Origin: Streptomyces sp. NBC_00659
Lineage (GTDB): Bacteria; Actinomycetota; Actinomycetes; Streptomycetales; Streptomycetaceae
Assembly: GCF_036226925.1 (NCBI RefSeq)
Contig: NZ_CP109031.1
Location: 6,882,001 to 6,946,000, forward strand
Direction: 5' to 3'
DNA length: 64,000 bases
A model generated the notes under the pieces. The model had not been told where the DNA came from and made no database searches. It saw nothing but the letters and a program-made list of their open reading frames with translations. The position numbers were made by a program, and so were the translations under genes. Shown one piece after another: positions 8,829 to 17,061 of the stretch (positions are counted from its first letter, which is position 1; every line of letters begins with the position of its first letter).

Positions 8829-9544
8829 CCTCGGCCGGCAGTGGGCTCAGCCTGCTCCAGACCTGCGCCCTCAGCCTCCTGGTGTTCACCGGGGCGTCGC
8901 AGTTCGCGCTCGTGGGCGCGCTCGCGGCCGGAGGCAACCCGCTCACCGCGGCCGCCGGCGCGTTCTTCCTCGGGGTCCGGAACGCGTTCTACGGGCTGCG
9001 GCTGTCCCAGCTGCTGGCCCTCCCGCGCGCGGTACGCCCGTTCGCCGCGCAGTGGGTGATCGACGAGACAACGGCCGTGGCGCTCGCACAGCCCACCCGC
9101 CGCAGCGTCCGGATCGGCTTCACCGTCACCGGCCTGTCCCTCTACCTGCTGTGGAACCTCACCACCTTCCTCGGCGCGGCCGGGGCCGAGGCCATCGGGG
9201 ACACCGACGCGTGGGGCCTGGACGCGGCCGGGCCCGCGGTGTTCCTTGCGCTGCTCGCGCCGATGCTGAAGACCGCCACGGAACGTGCCGTCGCCGGAAT
9301 CGCGGTCCTTCTCGGGCTCGGGCTGCTGCCCGTGCTGCCCGCCGGAGTCCCGGTGCTGGTGGCCGCCCTGGCCGCCCCCGCCGTGCTCTACGCGACGGGG
9401 CACCGCCGCGCGGACACAGCCCGCGACGCCTCCGCGGGCGGGTCGGACGAGGCACCGGCCGGCGCGGTGAGCGGGTCACCGGCCGGTGCGCACGACGACG
9501 GGTCGGACGGGTCAGGTTCGGACGTGTCAGGAGACGTGCGGTGA
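8702..9544 (+). CDS. azlC: AzlC-family branched-chain amino acid exporter, large subunit
   Basis: Inner-membrane permease, 280 residues with several hydrophobic helices, belonging to the AzlC/BrnF family that with AzlD exports branched-chain amino acids and methionine. FTGASQFALVG and FFLGVRNAFYG are family signatures in the first half. The GTG at 8702 is the only plausible start before the first membrane helix, and it lies inside the end of the AraC frame. The C-terminus adds a hydrophilic Gly/Ser/Asp-rich tail of about 45 residues. It overlaps azlD by the GTGA stop-start, implying translational coupling and one complex. Confidence 0.9.
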   Translation: MAQQTALPDIRSEEGGKPDTAVVRDALGVGVAVGLSGFAFGVTSAGSGLSLLQTCALSLLVFTGASQFALVGALAAGGNPLTAAAGAFFLGVRNAFYGLRLSQLLALPRAVRPFAAQWVIDETTAVALAQPTRRSVRIGFTVTGLSLYLLWNLTTFLGAAGAEAIGDTDAWGLDAAGPAVFLALLAPMLKTATERAVAGIAVLLGLGLLPVLPAGVPVLVAALAAPAVLYATGHRRADTARDASAGGSDEAPAGAVSGSPAGAHDDGSDGSGSDVSGDVR

Positions 9545-9849
9545 ACATCTGGATCGCCATCGGCGTCACCGCCGTCGGCTGCTACGCCGTCAAGCTCATC
9601 GGTCTGCTGATTCCCGCGGGCGTCCTGGAGCGGCCGCTCGTCCAGCGCCTCGCCGCTCTGCTGCCCGTCGCGCTCCTGGCCGCTCTCACGGCCCAGCAGA
9701 CCTTCGCCGACGGGCGTGTCCTCGTCCTCGACGCGAAGGCCGCCGGGCTCGCCGCGGCGGCCGTCGCGCTGATCCTGCGCGCCCCGTTCCTGGTGGTGGT
9801 CGCCGCGGCGGTGGTGGTGACGGCCGGGGTCCGCGCGCTGACGGGCTGA
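9541..9849 (+). CDS. azlD: AzlD-family branched-chain amino acid exporter, small subunit
   Basis: Small integral membrane protein of 102 residues with about four hydrophobic helices and almost no loops. It is the partner of AzlC in the two-component amino acid exporter. The GTG start overlaps the azlC stop (GTGA), the usual arrangement of this pair. LLPVALLAALTAQQTF and the Val/Ala-rich last helix are typical of the family. It ends just before a pair of overlapping hairpins. The substrate is inferred from the family. Confidence 0.9.
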   Translation: MNIWIAIGVTAVGCYAVKLIGLLIPAGVLERPLVQRLAALLPVALLAALTAQQTFADGRVLVLDAKAAGLAAAAVALILRAPFLVVVAAAVVVTAGVRALTG

Positions 9850-9859
9850 GAACCGGGCG

Positions 9860-9909
9860 AGGTGCTCCGCAGGGGCACTCCGGAGCACCTGGCACGCCGG
9901 AGTGCCCCT
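9860..9909. terminator. two overlapping, mutually exclusive hairpins after azlD
   Basis: AGGTGCTCCG (9860-9869) pairs with CGGAGCACCT (9881-9890). AGGGGCACTCCGG (9871-9883) pairs perfectly over 13 bp with CCGGAGTGCCCCT (9897-9909). The two stems share 9881-9883 and the rest of the middle strand, so only one can form at a time. It lies between convergent genes, so a bidirectional terminator is the simplest role; the alternative pairing resembles an attenuator. Confidence 0.6.
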
Positions 9910-10029
9910 GATGTCCGGCGCGCACCAGCAGGCTTGGACGCCCGACGCGCCGCCGGCCCGGACACCAGCGCGCCGGCCGGCCCCGGCACCTCGGCGCAGC
10001 GGAGCGACCGGCAACCGGGCCCGGTGACC

Positions 10030-10974
10030 TCAGTCGACGGTCCGGCCGTACGCACTGAGCGTGCGCAAGGCCTCGATGGTCACCATGGGGCGGCACTCAA
10101 GGGCCGTGCCCGGTGCCCACTGGCGCCAGTGGACCGGCCACCCGCCGTCCTCCTGCTGCTCGTCCGCGAGGTGGTCCAGTGAGCGGGCCATCTCCTCGTC
10201 GGTGAACCATGCGCGCGCGAGCGAGTCCGGCGTCCGCGCGTAGTCGTGCGGGAAGTGGTGCTCACCCGGCGCGTACCCGGGTGCGACGGGGTAGGCCTCC
10301 AGTCGCCCGGGGTCCAGCGCGGCGAGCCGCTGCTCACGGACGAGCCGGCCCAGCCGGTCGGCGTTCGCCTGCGCGCGCGGGCGGTCGGTCGCGGAGTCCA
10401 GGAAGGCGACCGCCGCCTCGATCTCGTACGGATGGGACTTCTCCAGGGACTCCACCGCCTGCCAGCAGAAGTCCGTGGCCCGGAACAGCCAGGCGTTCCA
10501 CACCTCGTTGCGGTGCAGCAGGCCCACGACGGGGCCGGTGGCGAGGAGTTCGCTCGGCGGATCGTCGACGACGGGAACGAAAGGGGCCGCCGGATAGCCG
10601 CGCTGGCTGGGATGGACTGCGGGCAGCGCGCCGTCCGCCGTCGACACGGAGGTCAGATAGCGGCACACCCGCTCCACCCGCTGCCCGCCGCAGCGCCCGA
10701 TCGAGTCGAGGACACGCAGCGCGTGAGCGGTGTGCAGCGGCTGGCTGACCGGGCCGCGCAGATCGGGTTCGAGCGCGTGGCCGTATCCGTCGTCGTCGTT
10801 GCGGTAGGCGGCCAGCGCCGTCTCCACCGCGTCGGCATCGCCTCCGAGGAAGTGATAGGCGAAGCGGCGCTGCTCCAGCACGCGCGCGGTGAGCCAGACG
10901 AAGTGCTCGGCACGGGCCAGGAGGGAGTGCGCGGGGGGCTTCTGGGGGAGTCGAGATGCTCCGGTTTCGGCCAT
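10030..10974 (-). CDS. hypothetical protein, predicted alpha/alpha-toroid fold
   Basis: Cytosolic protein of 314 residues with no signal peptide or membrane helix. Repeated helical segments and glycine-rich turns such as NDDDGYGHALEPDLRGP and EQQEDGGWPVHW resemble the QW-type repeats of the terpene cyclase/prenyltransferase toroid. No DDXXD or DCTAE-type catalytic motif is visible, so enzymatic cyclase activity is not supported. It is divergent from the DUF3046 gene. Function unknown. Confidence 0.8.
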   Translation of the reverse strand: MAETGASRLPQKPPAHSLLARAEHFVWLTARVLEQRRFAYHFLGGDADAVETALAAYRNDDDGYGHALEPDLRGPVSQPLHTAHALRVLDSIGRCGGQRVERVCRYLTSVSTADGALPAVHPSQRGYPAAPFVPVVDDPPSELLATGPVVGLLHRNEVWNAWLFRATDFCWQAVESLEKSHPYEIEAAVAFLDSATDRPRAQANADRLGRLVREQRLAALDPGRLEAYPVAPGYAPGEHHFPHDYARTPDSLARAWFTDEEMARSLDHLADEQQEDGGWPVHWRQWAPGTALECRPMVTIEALRTLSAYGRTVD

Positions 10975-11054
10975 GCGTCAGACCGTAGGGCGGAAAGCGG
11001 TCTCGGCACGCGGTCCCGGCTCGGGCCCACTCTCAGGGGCGGGATACTGGAGTC

Positions 11055-11249
11055 ATGCGGTTGACGGTCTTCTGGCAGCGAATGGCTGATCACTTCGGCG
11101 CGGGCACCGCCGAGACGTTCGCGCGCGATCATGTGATGTCGGAACTCGGCGGGCGCACCGTCCACGAGGCGCTGGACTCGGGCTGGGAGGCCAAGGACGT
11201 GTGGCGCGTGGTGTGCGCGAACATGAATGTTCCGCACGAGAACCACTGA
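11055..11249 (+). CDS. DUF3046 family protein
   Basis: Small soluble protein of 64 residues, MRLTVFWQRMADHFG..., the full length of the actinobacterial DUF3046 family, which is commonly encoded near recA-recX. The ATG is preceded by GATACT and GGAG, giving a very short leader. The helical body contains TFARDHVMSELGGRTVHEALD and ends in a conserved-looking VWRVVCANMNVP. The biochemical role is unknown; the position upstream of recA is the only functional hint. Confidence 0.9.
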   Translation: MRLTVFWQRMADHFGAGTAETFARDHVMSELGGRTVHEALDSGWEAKDVWRVVCANMNVPHENH

Positions 11250-11320
11250 ACGGAGCCCAGGACCGGGAAAGACCGGGGGGACGTGGATCCGGTGTCGGTG
11301 GCGTGGGCCAGACTTGGCGG

Positions 11321-12532
11321 GTGGCCCCGACAGATGAGAACACGCAGGTCGATCAGCAGTCATCACCGCTCGGCACGACGCCGCCCGGTCCGCCGGGCGC
11401 CGACGCCGCCGGGCAGGGCGCGCGCATGCCGCGCTGGCTGCCCCGCGCCATGGTGCTCGCCCTGGCGCTCATCGCCGTGTTCCAGCTCGGCAGTTGGGCG
11501 TTCCACCAGCTCACCAACCTGCTGATCAACATCCTGATCGCGTTCTTCCTCGCGCTCGCGATCGAACCCGCGGTCAGCTGGATGGCCTCACGGGGCATGC
11601 GCAGGGGGCTGGCCACCTTCCTTGTCTTCCTGGGCTCGTTGATCATGGTCGCCGGGTTCGTCACCCTGCTCGGCTCGATGCTCGCGGGCCAGATCATCAA
11701 GATGATCGAGGGTTTCCCCGACTACCTCGACTCGGTCATCAACTGGATCAACACGCACTTCCACACCGACCTCAGACGGGTCGACATCCAGGAGGGCCTG
11801 CTCCACTCCGACTGGCTGCGCAAGTACGTGCAGAACAGCGCCACCGGCGTCCTGGACGTGTCCGGACAGGTGCTCGGCGGCCTCTTCCAGCTGCTGACGG
11901 TCGCCCTGTTCTCGTTCTACTTCGCCGCCGACGGACCCCGGCTGCGGCGCGCGCTGTGCTCGGTGCTGCCGCCGGCCCGGCAGGCCGAGGTGCTGCGCGC
12001 CTGGGAGATAGCCGTCGACAAGACCGGCGGGTACCTGTACTCACGCGGCCTGATGGCGCTGATCTCGGGCGTCGCGCACTACATCCTGCTGGAGGCGCTG
12101 GGCGTGCCCTACGCGCCCGTGCTCGGTGTGTGGGTCGGTCTGGTCTCGCAGTTCATCCCGACCATCGGCACCTATCTCGCGGGCGCCCTGCCGATGCTGA
12201 TCGCCTTCACGATCGACCCCTGGTACGCGCTGTGGGTGCTCGTCTTCGTCGTGGTCTACCAGCAGTTCGAGAACTACGTGCTCCAGCCCAAGCTGACCTC
12301 CAGGACGGTGGACATCCACCCCGCGGTCGCCTTCGGGTCCGTGATCGCGGGCACCGCGCTCCTCGGGGCCGTGGGCGCGCTGATCGCCATCCCCGCCGTC
12401 GCCACCCTGCAGGCGTTCCTGGGGGCGTACGTGAAGCGCTACGACGTCACGGACGACCCACGGGTGCACGGGCACCGCACCCGCGGCTCGGCAGGCATCC
12501 TCGCCGGCGTGCGGCGGCGGCTCGGCCGGTGA
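11321..12532 (+). CDS. AI-2E family transporter (PerM/YdgG-type membrane protein)
   Basis: Inner-membrane protein of 403 residues with about eight transmembrane helices (two early pairs at about residues 45-105, a long extracytoplasmic loop at 120-190, then paired helices to about 370). QQFENYVLQPKL is the family's conserved motif near the last helices. Some members are linked to autoinducer-2 export or Na+/H+ antiport; the function here is open. GTG at 11321 is chosen because the upstream frame lacks family-like sequence. The N-terminal 40 residues are hydrophilic and Pro/Gly-rich. Confidence 0.9.
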   Translation: MAPTDENTQVDQQSSPLGTTPPGPPGADAAGQGARMPRWLPRAMVLALALIAVFQLGSWAFHQLTNLLINILIAFFLALAIEPAVSWMASRGMRRGLATFLVFLGSLIMVAGFVTLLGSMLAGQIIKMIEGFPDYLDSVINWINTHFHTDLRRVDIQEGLLHSDWLRKYVQNSATGVLDVSGQVLGGLFQLLTVALFSFYFAADGPRLRRALCSVLPPARQAEVLRAWEIAVDKTGGYLYSRGLMALISGVAHYILLEALGVPYAPVLGVWVGLVSQFIPTIGTYLAGALPMLIAFTIDPWYALWVLVFVVVYQQFENYVLQPKLTSRTVDIHPAVAFGSVIAGTALLGAVGALIAIPAVATLQAFLGAYVKRYDVTDDPRVHGHRTRGSAGILAGVRRRLGR

Positions 12533-12562
12533 CGTCCGCGGTGGCCCGGCCGGTGGTGACGT

Positions 12563-13339
12563 TCACCAGGTGAGGACGGCCTGGACACCGGCGGCCACGA
12601 CGGCCGCCGTGTAGAGGCCGACCGCTCCCCGCACGATCCGCCGCCAGACCTCCTCGCTCCAGCCGGTGCGGGAGAGCAGCCAGGCCAGCGCGGGCAGCAC
12701 GAGGACGGCGTGCAGGCTCACTCCGTGCAGCGGCTTGAGCGGAGCCGTCGAGTGGTACGCGGCCTCCTGGTGGCCGGTCCTGGTGAGGACGACCCCACGC
12801 GCGATCATCACGGCGCCCGAGGCCAGCGCGACGAGCAGGATCGCGAACCCCGAGCGCACGGCGAGCGGCATGCCCGCGGGCCCCGTGGGCCGGTCGCGGA
12901 AGGAGGCGACCGCGAACGCGGTCAGCACCACGACCAGAATCCCGCCGCCCACCGCGAGCATCATGGACACCGCCGTGTCGAAGCCGGTCTCCATGTCGAG
13001 ATGCGAGGGAACCCGGCGCCACGCCTGAAGAGTGATCCCGCCGACCTCCAGCACGCAGTCCGCGGCGAACACGAGGAGCAGCGCGGTGCGCCGCCTCGCC
13101 TCCATCCGCACGTACGACGTGACCCAGGTGATCGCGATCAGGGTCAGGCCGAAGGAGAGCCCGAAGGTGACGGGCTTGCGCCAGGAGACGGGGCCGTCCC
13201 ACGGACCGCCGTCGACGGCGAAGACCAGCAGATGCAGCAAGCCGGAGAGGACGAGCAGGGCGCCCGTCACCCGGCAGAGCCGCTCTGCCGGCCGGAGCGA
13301 GGGCTTCGGCGGTGTCGGTGCAAGGGTCGTCGTCGGCAT
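12563..13339 (-). CDS. hypothetical membrane protein, about 7 TM helices
   Basis: Protein of 258 residues from ATG at 13339 with about seven hydrophobic helices. WRKPVTFGLSFGL and HGVSLHAVLVLPALAWLL are the most distinctive segments. I do not recognise a catalytic motif. The frame is open back to 13558, but the upstream part is Arg/Pro-rich and crosses the recA regulatory region, so the later ATG is preferred. It is convergent with the AI-2E gene, with 30 bases between the stops. Function unknown. Confidence 0.8.
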   Translation of the reverse strand: MPTTTLAPTPPKPSLRPAERLCRVTGALLVLSGLLHLLVFAVDGGPWDGPVSWRKPVTFGLSFGLTLIAITWVTSYVRMEARRRTALLLVFAADCVLEVGGITLQAWRRVPSHLDMETGFDTAVSMMLAVGGGILVVVLTAFAVASFRDRPTGPAGMPLAVRSGFAILLVALASGAVMIARGVVLTRTGHQEAAYHSTAPLKPLHGVSLHAVLVLPALAWLLSRTGWSEEVWRRIVRGAVGLYTAAVVAAGVQAVLTW

Positions 13340-13552
13340 GGCCCACAGCCTGCCGGGCGGGGCCGGCGGTGTCGTCGTACGGCCGAAGGCGCCGACCCTA
13401 CGCCCCGGGGAGTAGCCCCGGTCCGGGCGGGTAGCGGGTTCCGGAGATGCGCCGGGGCGGGGTCCGGGGCCCGGAACCGAGGGATCCTCGGTCGTGGTCG
13501 GAGCGCGAACGTAGTCTCGGAAGAGTCGTGTGGTGCGCTTGACACGAAAATC

Positions 13553-13564
13553 GAACATCCATTC
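13553..13564 (+). promoter_or_regulatory. LexA (SOS) box upstream of recA
   Basis: GAACATCCATTC, one base off the GAAC-N4-GTTC actinobacterial SOS box; this same variant is described upstream of Streptomyces recA. A TTGACA (13539-13544) lies just upstream, so the box would overlap the -10 region of a conventional promoter and LexA binding would block it. Confidence 0.75.
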
Positions 13565-13662
13565 TTATGGAGGTTCCGGCGAAGCTTTCGACGGGTGATT
13601 CGGCATGGTTTCGACAGAGATATGCCCGAGTTATCCACAGGCTGGACGGGCGTCGGGGCGCA

Positions 13663-13685
13663 TTGTCAGTGGCAGGCGTTAGCGT
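13663..13685 (+). promoter_or_regulatory. RecA-NDp-type damage promoter of recA
   Basis: TTGTCAGTGGC, 6 nt, TAGCGT, 43 bases before the recA ATG. It agrees with the promoter mapped for recA in S. rimosus (TTGTCAGTGGC-N6-TAGNNT) and with the LexA/RecA-independent damage promoter of mycobacteria. Together with the LexA box at 13553 it gives recA two damage-responsive inputs. Confidence 0.88.
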
Positions 13686-13728
13686 CTTTGACGTGAAGCG
13701 ATCGACTCAAGCAAACCGGGTGGAACCC

Positions 13729-14853
13729 ATGGCAGGAAACGACCGCGAGAAGGCGCTCGACGCCGCGCTCGCGCAGATTGAACGGCAGTTCGGCAAGGGC
13801 GCAGTGATGCGCCTGGGCGAGCGGCCGAATGAGCCCATCGAGGTCATCCCCACCGGGTCGACCGCGCTCGACGTCGCCCTCGGCGTCGGCGGCCTGCCGC
13901 GCGGCCGAGTGGTGGAGGTGTACGGCCCGGAGTCCTCCGGCAAGACGACCCTCACCCTGCACGCGGTGGCGAACGCGCAGAAGGCCGGCGGCCAGGTGGC
14001 GTTCATCGACGCCGAGCACGCCCTCGACCCCGAGTACGCCAAGAAGCTCGGCGTCGACATCGACAACCTGATCCTGTCGCAGCCGGACAACGGCGAGCAG
14101 GCCCTGGAGATCGTGGACATGCTGGTCCGCTCTGGTGCGCTCGACCTCATCGTCATCGACTCCGTCGCCGCCCTGGTGCCGCGGGCCGAGATCGAGGGTG
14201 AGATGGGCGACTCGCACGTGGGTCTGCAGGCCCGTCTGATGAGCCAGGCCCTGCGCAAGATCACCAGTGCCCTGAACCAGTCGAAGACGACGGCGATCTT
14301 CATCAACCAGCTCCGCGAGAAGATCGGCGTGATGTTCGGCTCCCCGGAGACCACGACCGGTGGCCGGGCGCTGAAGTTCTACGCCTCGGTGCGCCTCGAC
14401 ATCCGCCGCATCGAGACGCTGAAGGACGGCACGGACGCGGTCGGCAACCGCACGCGCGTCAAGGTCGTCAAGAACAAGGTCGCGCCGCCCTTCAAGCAGG
14501 CCGAGTTCGACATCCTCTACGGGCACGGCATCAGCCGCGAGGGCGGCCTGATCGACATGGGCGTGGAGCACGGCTTCGTCCGCAAGGCCGGCGCCTGGTA
14601 CACGTACGAGGGCGACCAGCTCGGCCAGGGCAAGGAGAACGCGCGCAACTTCCTGAAGGACAACCCCGACCTCGCCAACGAGATCGAGAAGAAGATCCTG
14701 GAGAAGCTGGGCGTCGGTGTGAGGCCCACGGCGCCCACCGCCGAGCCGGGCGCGGACGCGGCGGTCTCGGCCGCCCCGGACGACGCCGCGAAGACGGTGC
14801 CCGCTCCGGCTGCCAAGACCACCAAGTCCAGGGCCGCGGCGGCCAAGAGCTAG
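13729..14853 (+). CDS. recA: RecA recombinase
   Basis: DNA strand-exchange ATPase of homologous recombination and the coprotease that triggers LexA cleavage. 374 residues. The Walker A GPESSGKT lies at about residues 66-73, [19 protein letters not shown] covers Walker B and loop L1, and the L2 region follows ([19 protein letters not shown]). The C-terminal 45 residues are Ala/Pro/Lys-rich, normal for Streptomyces RecA. The ATG at 13729 gives the N-terminus [22 protein letters not shown]. No intein is present. recX starts 3 bases after the stop, so the two form an operon. Confidence 0.99.
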   Translation: MAGNDREKALDAALAQIERQFGKGAVMRLGERPNEPIEVIPTGSTALDVALGVGGLPRGRVVEVYGPESSGKTTLTLHAVANAQKAGGQVAFIDAEHALDPEYAKKLGVDIDNLILSQPDNGEQALEIVDMLVRSGALDLIVIDSVAALVPRAEIEGEMGDSHVGLQARLMSQALRKITSALNQSKTTAIFINQLREKIGVMFGSPETTTGGRALKFYASVRLDIRRIETLKDGTDAVGNRTRVKVVKNKVAPPFKQAEFDILYGHGISREGGLIDMGVEHGFVRKAGAWYTYEGDQLGQGKENARNFLKDNPDLANEIEKKILEKLGVGVRPTAPTAEPGADAAVSAAPDDAAKTVPAPAAKTTKSRAAAAKS

Positions 14854-14856
14854 TCC

Positions 14857-15789
14857 ATGACACGACGAACCGACTGGGCCGAGTACGCCTATCCCCTCAC
14901 CCCCGACGGGCCGGGGCAGGGGTACGACGGGGGTGACGGCGGTCCGGCCGGAGACGGTGACAGGCCGTACGGCGGTGCCGGGGGGTACGGAGGCCATCCG
15001 TACGGCACCGACGGCGGGTTCCACGAAGCCGACGGTTTCTACGGCGTCGCTCCGGAGGAACGGGATCCGGACGGCGGAGGTTCGACGGGCGGTGACGCAC
15101 GGCACGGTGACGGCCTGCCGCGCGGTCACGGCTCGCCGGACGCGGTCTCCCGGCGCGGTGGACGCGCCGACGGCGGACCGCGTGGTGGAAGGGGTCGTCG
15201 ACGGCGCGGCGGTTTCGGTGAACCGTCCGGCGACCCGCGGGACGGAGACACCCCCACCTCGTCGAGGGCCGAGAAGGGGGAGTCCCCGGGGGACCCGGCT
15301 GAGCGGGCGCGAGCGATCTGTCTGCGCCTGCTCACCGGGACCCCGCGCACGCGCAAGCAACTGGCGGACGCGTTGCGCAAGCGCGAGATCCCCGACGAGG
15401 TGGCGGACGAGGTGCTGTCACGGTTCGAGGAGGTCGGGCTGATCAACGACAGCGCCTTCGCGGACGCCTGGGTCGAGTCCCGGCACCATGGCCGGGGGCT
15501 GGCCCGGCGGGCGCTCGTCCAGGAACTGCGGACCAAGGGCGTGGAATCGACGCTGATCGACGAAGCCGTCGGACAGCTCGACGCCGAGCAGGAGGAGGCG
15601 ACCGCGCGCGAGCTGGTCGCGCGCAAGTTGCGCTCCACCCGCGGACTGGACCGCGACAAGCGGCTGAGACGCCTCGCCGGCATGCTCGCCCGCAAGGGCT
15701 ACTCCCAGGGCATGGCCCTGCGTGTGGTCCGCCGGGCGCTGGAGGAAGAGGGCGAGGACACGGAAGGGCTCGGGGACGAGGGATTCTGA
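14857..15789 (+). CDS. recX: RecX, regulator of RecA, with long low-complexity N-terminus
   Basis: Binds RecA filaments and limits recombinase and coprotease activity. 310 residues. The RecX three-helix repeats occupy about residues 145-300 ([56 protein letters not shown]). The first 140 or so residues are Gly/Asp/Arg-rich with repeats such as GYGG and GGDG and no predicted fold, making it longer than usual RecX. It begins 3 bases after the recA stop, so it is transcribed and probably translated with recA. Confidence 0.95.
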   Translation: MTRRTDWAEYAYPLTPDGPGQGYDGGDGGPAGDGDRPYGGAGGYGGHPYGTDGGFHEADGFYGVAPEERDPDGGGSTGGDARHGDGLPRGHGSPDAVSRRGGRADGGPRGGRGRRRRGGFGEPSGDPRDGDTPTSSRAEKGESPGDPAERARAICLRLLTGTPRTRKQLADALRKREIPDEVADEVLSRFEEVGLINDSAFADAWVESRHHGRGLARRALVQELRTKGVESTLIDEAVGQLDAEQEEATARELVARKLRSTRGLDRDKRLRRLAGMLARKGYSQGMALRVVRRALEEEGEDTEGLGDEGF

Positions 15790-15820
15790 TCCGACGGGCG
15801 CCCGTCCGCGAGGAGCGCGG

Positions 15821-16234
15821 TCAGCTCCCCGTGCCGGTGGCCGTCACCGGAAGGCCCGCGCTCTTCCACGCCTGGAAGCCGCCGATCAGATCGGTGGCCC
15901 TGTGCAGTCCGAGCCGGCGCAGGGACTCGGCGGCCAGGCTGGAGGCGTACCCCTCGTTGCAGAACAGCACGACCCGCAGGTCATGGCTCGTGGCCTCCGG
16001 GGCGCGGTGACTGCCCGTGGGGTCGAGCCGCCACTCCAGTTCGTTGCGCTCGACGACGAGGGCGCCGGGGATCAGGCCGTCCCGTTCCCGCAGGGCGGCG
16101 TACCGGGTGTCGACCAGAAGGGCTTCTCCACTCCGCACGGCCTCGTAGGCCTCCTCGGCCTCCACCCGGTCCAGGCCCGCGCGGACCTGCTCCAGCAAGG
16201 TGTCGATGCCGACGGGCTGCCGGGTGTCACTCAC
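15821..16234 (-). CDS. rhodanese-like sulfurtransferase
   Basis: Single-domain rhodanese of 137 residues. LLVDTRYAALRERDGLIPGALVVERNE is the substrate-side signature. The catalytic cysteine is in VVLFCNEGYASS, near residue 95, with a six-residue active-site loop typical of thiosulfate or persulfide sulfurtransferases. Its ATG overlaps the cysteine dioxygenase stop (ATGA), so the two are coupled. This matches disposal of cysteine-derived sulfur. It ends convergently, 31 bases from recX. Confidence 0.92.
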   Translation of the reverse strand: MSDTRQPVGIDTLLEQVRAGLDRVEAEEAYEAVRSGEALLVDTRYAALRERDGLIPGALVVERNELEWRLDPTGSHRAPEATSHDLRVVLFCNEGYASSLAAESLRRLGLHRATDLIGGFQAWKSAGLPVTATGTGS

Positions 16235-16794
16235 TGCCAGTCCTCCGGACGTTCGACATGCTCCAGACGCAGGACCGGGCCCGTACGGCTGTAGCGGCGG
16301 ATCTGCGGGAGCGGCGGGTAGTAGGCGTGGACCGAGATCGCGTGCTCCTCGGCGGACTCGTTCAGTACCTCGTGCACGTGATGGCGCCCGAAGCCGCGGC
16401 CGGTGCCCGCCGGCAGTTTCCGCTGCCGGTCGATGTCCTCGGTGAGTTCCAGGGTCTTCCAGCCGTCGGCGGGCAGCCGGGCGGCGAGGGAGTTCTCCTT
16501 GAGTTCGCCCCGCGCGGTGAGGAAGGCGCCCACCGATTCGGCGTGGTCGTGCCAGCCGGTTCCGGTGCCCGGCGGCCAGCCGATGAGCCAGGCCTCACTG
16601 CCGCCGGGGCCTTCGAGCCGCACCCAGGTACGGCCCTCGGGGTCGAGGGGGAGCGAGGCGATCAGCTCGGCGTCGGCTGCCGTGCGGCGTACGAAGGCCA
16701 GCAGGTCGGCCTGCGTGGGGGTACGGGGTGCGCCGGATACCGCGGAGGCGGCGGCTGCCGAGGCAGACGTGGAGACAGGGGGTGGTACAGACAC
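16231..16794 (-). CDS. cdo: cysteine dioxygenase family protein
   Basis: Cupin-fold non-haem iron enzyme converting L-cysteine to cysteine sulfinate. 187 residues from GTG at 16794. The cupin motif GTGTGWHDHAESVGAFLTARGEL supplies two histidine ligands, and GRHHVHEVLNESAEEHAISVHAYYPP supplies the third histidine and the substrate-side residues. The N-terminus is Ala/Ser-rich. It is first in an operon with the rhodanese (4-base overlap) and is preceded by a cysteine-containing leader peptide, pointing to control by cysteine supply. Substrate is inferred from family and context. Confidence 0.92.
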   Translation of the reverse strand: MSVPPPVSTSASAAAASAVSGAPRTPTQADLLAFVRRTAADAELIASLPLDPEGRTWVRLEGPGGSEAWLIGWPPGTGTGWHDHAESVGAFLTARGELKENSLAARLPADGWKTLELTEDIDRQRKLPAGTGRGFGRHHVHEVLNESAEEHAISVHAYYPPLPQIRRYSRTGPVLRLEHVERPEDWQ

Positions 16795-16867
16795 TCGGAC
16801 CGTCCTGAGAGTTCGCGAGAAAGACGCGGCGGCACGGCGGCTGCGCGCGGGAGATGAGGATGCGAAG

Positions 16868-16939
16868 TCAGAAGGACGGACGACACACGCAGCCCGCATA
16901 GCGGACGAGGTCCATATGGACCCTCCGCCACAGGCGCAC
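16868..16939 (-). CDS. putative cysteine leader peptide upstream of cdo
   Basis: A 23-codon frame reads VRLWRRVHMDLVRY followed by AGCVCRPSF and a stop, 73 bases before cdo. The core HMDLVRYAGCVCR fits the actinobacterial leader-peptide family found before sulfur and cysteine genes (H-hydrophobic-DLVR...C). The two cysteine codons are TGC and TGT, followed by Arg codons, near the end of the frame. An internal ATG at 16915 has an excellent GGAGGG site 5 nt upstream and would give 15 residues; GTG at 16939 includes the whole core. A promoter lies at 16962-16990. Likely role: ribosome stalling or translation senses cysteine and controls cdo-rhodanese. Confidence 0.72.
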   Translation of the reverse strand: MRLWRRVHMDLVRYAGCVCRPSF

Positions 16940-16961
16940 ACAGGTGTCGGTCACGATCCGG

Positions 16962-16990
16962 AGTAGACCATGGCGGCGGGGACCGGTCAA
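16962..16990 (-). promoter_or_regulatory. predicted promoter of the leader peptide-cdo operon
   Basis: On the minus strand TTGACC (16990-16985), 17 bases, TCTACT (16967-16962). Five of six -35 and four of six -10 bases match the principal sigma consensus. The start point would fall 10-20 bases before the leader peptide start. Confidence 0.5.
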
Positions 16991-17061
16991 CTCACCGTCA
17001 CTATGTGGACCATGGAGGCCCGAAGGACCGGGAAACCCCGGGCCGGACGGTCACGGGGTGT

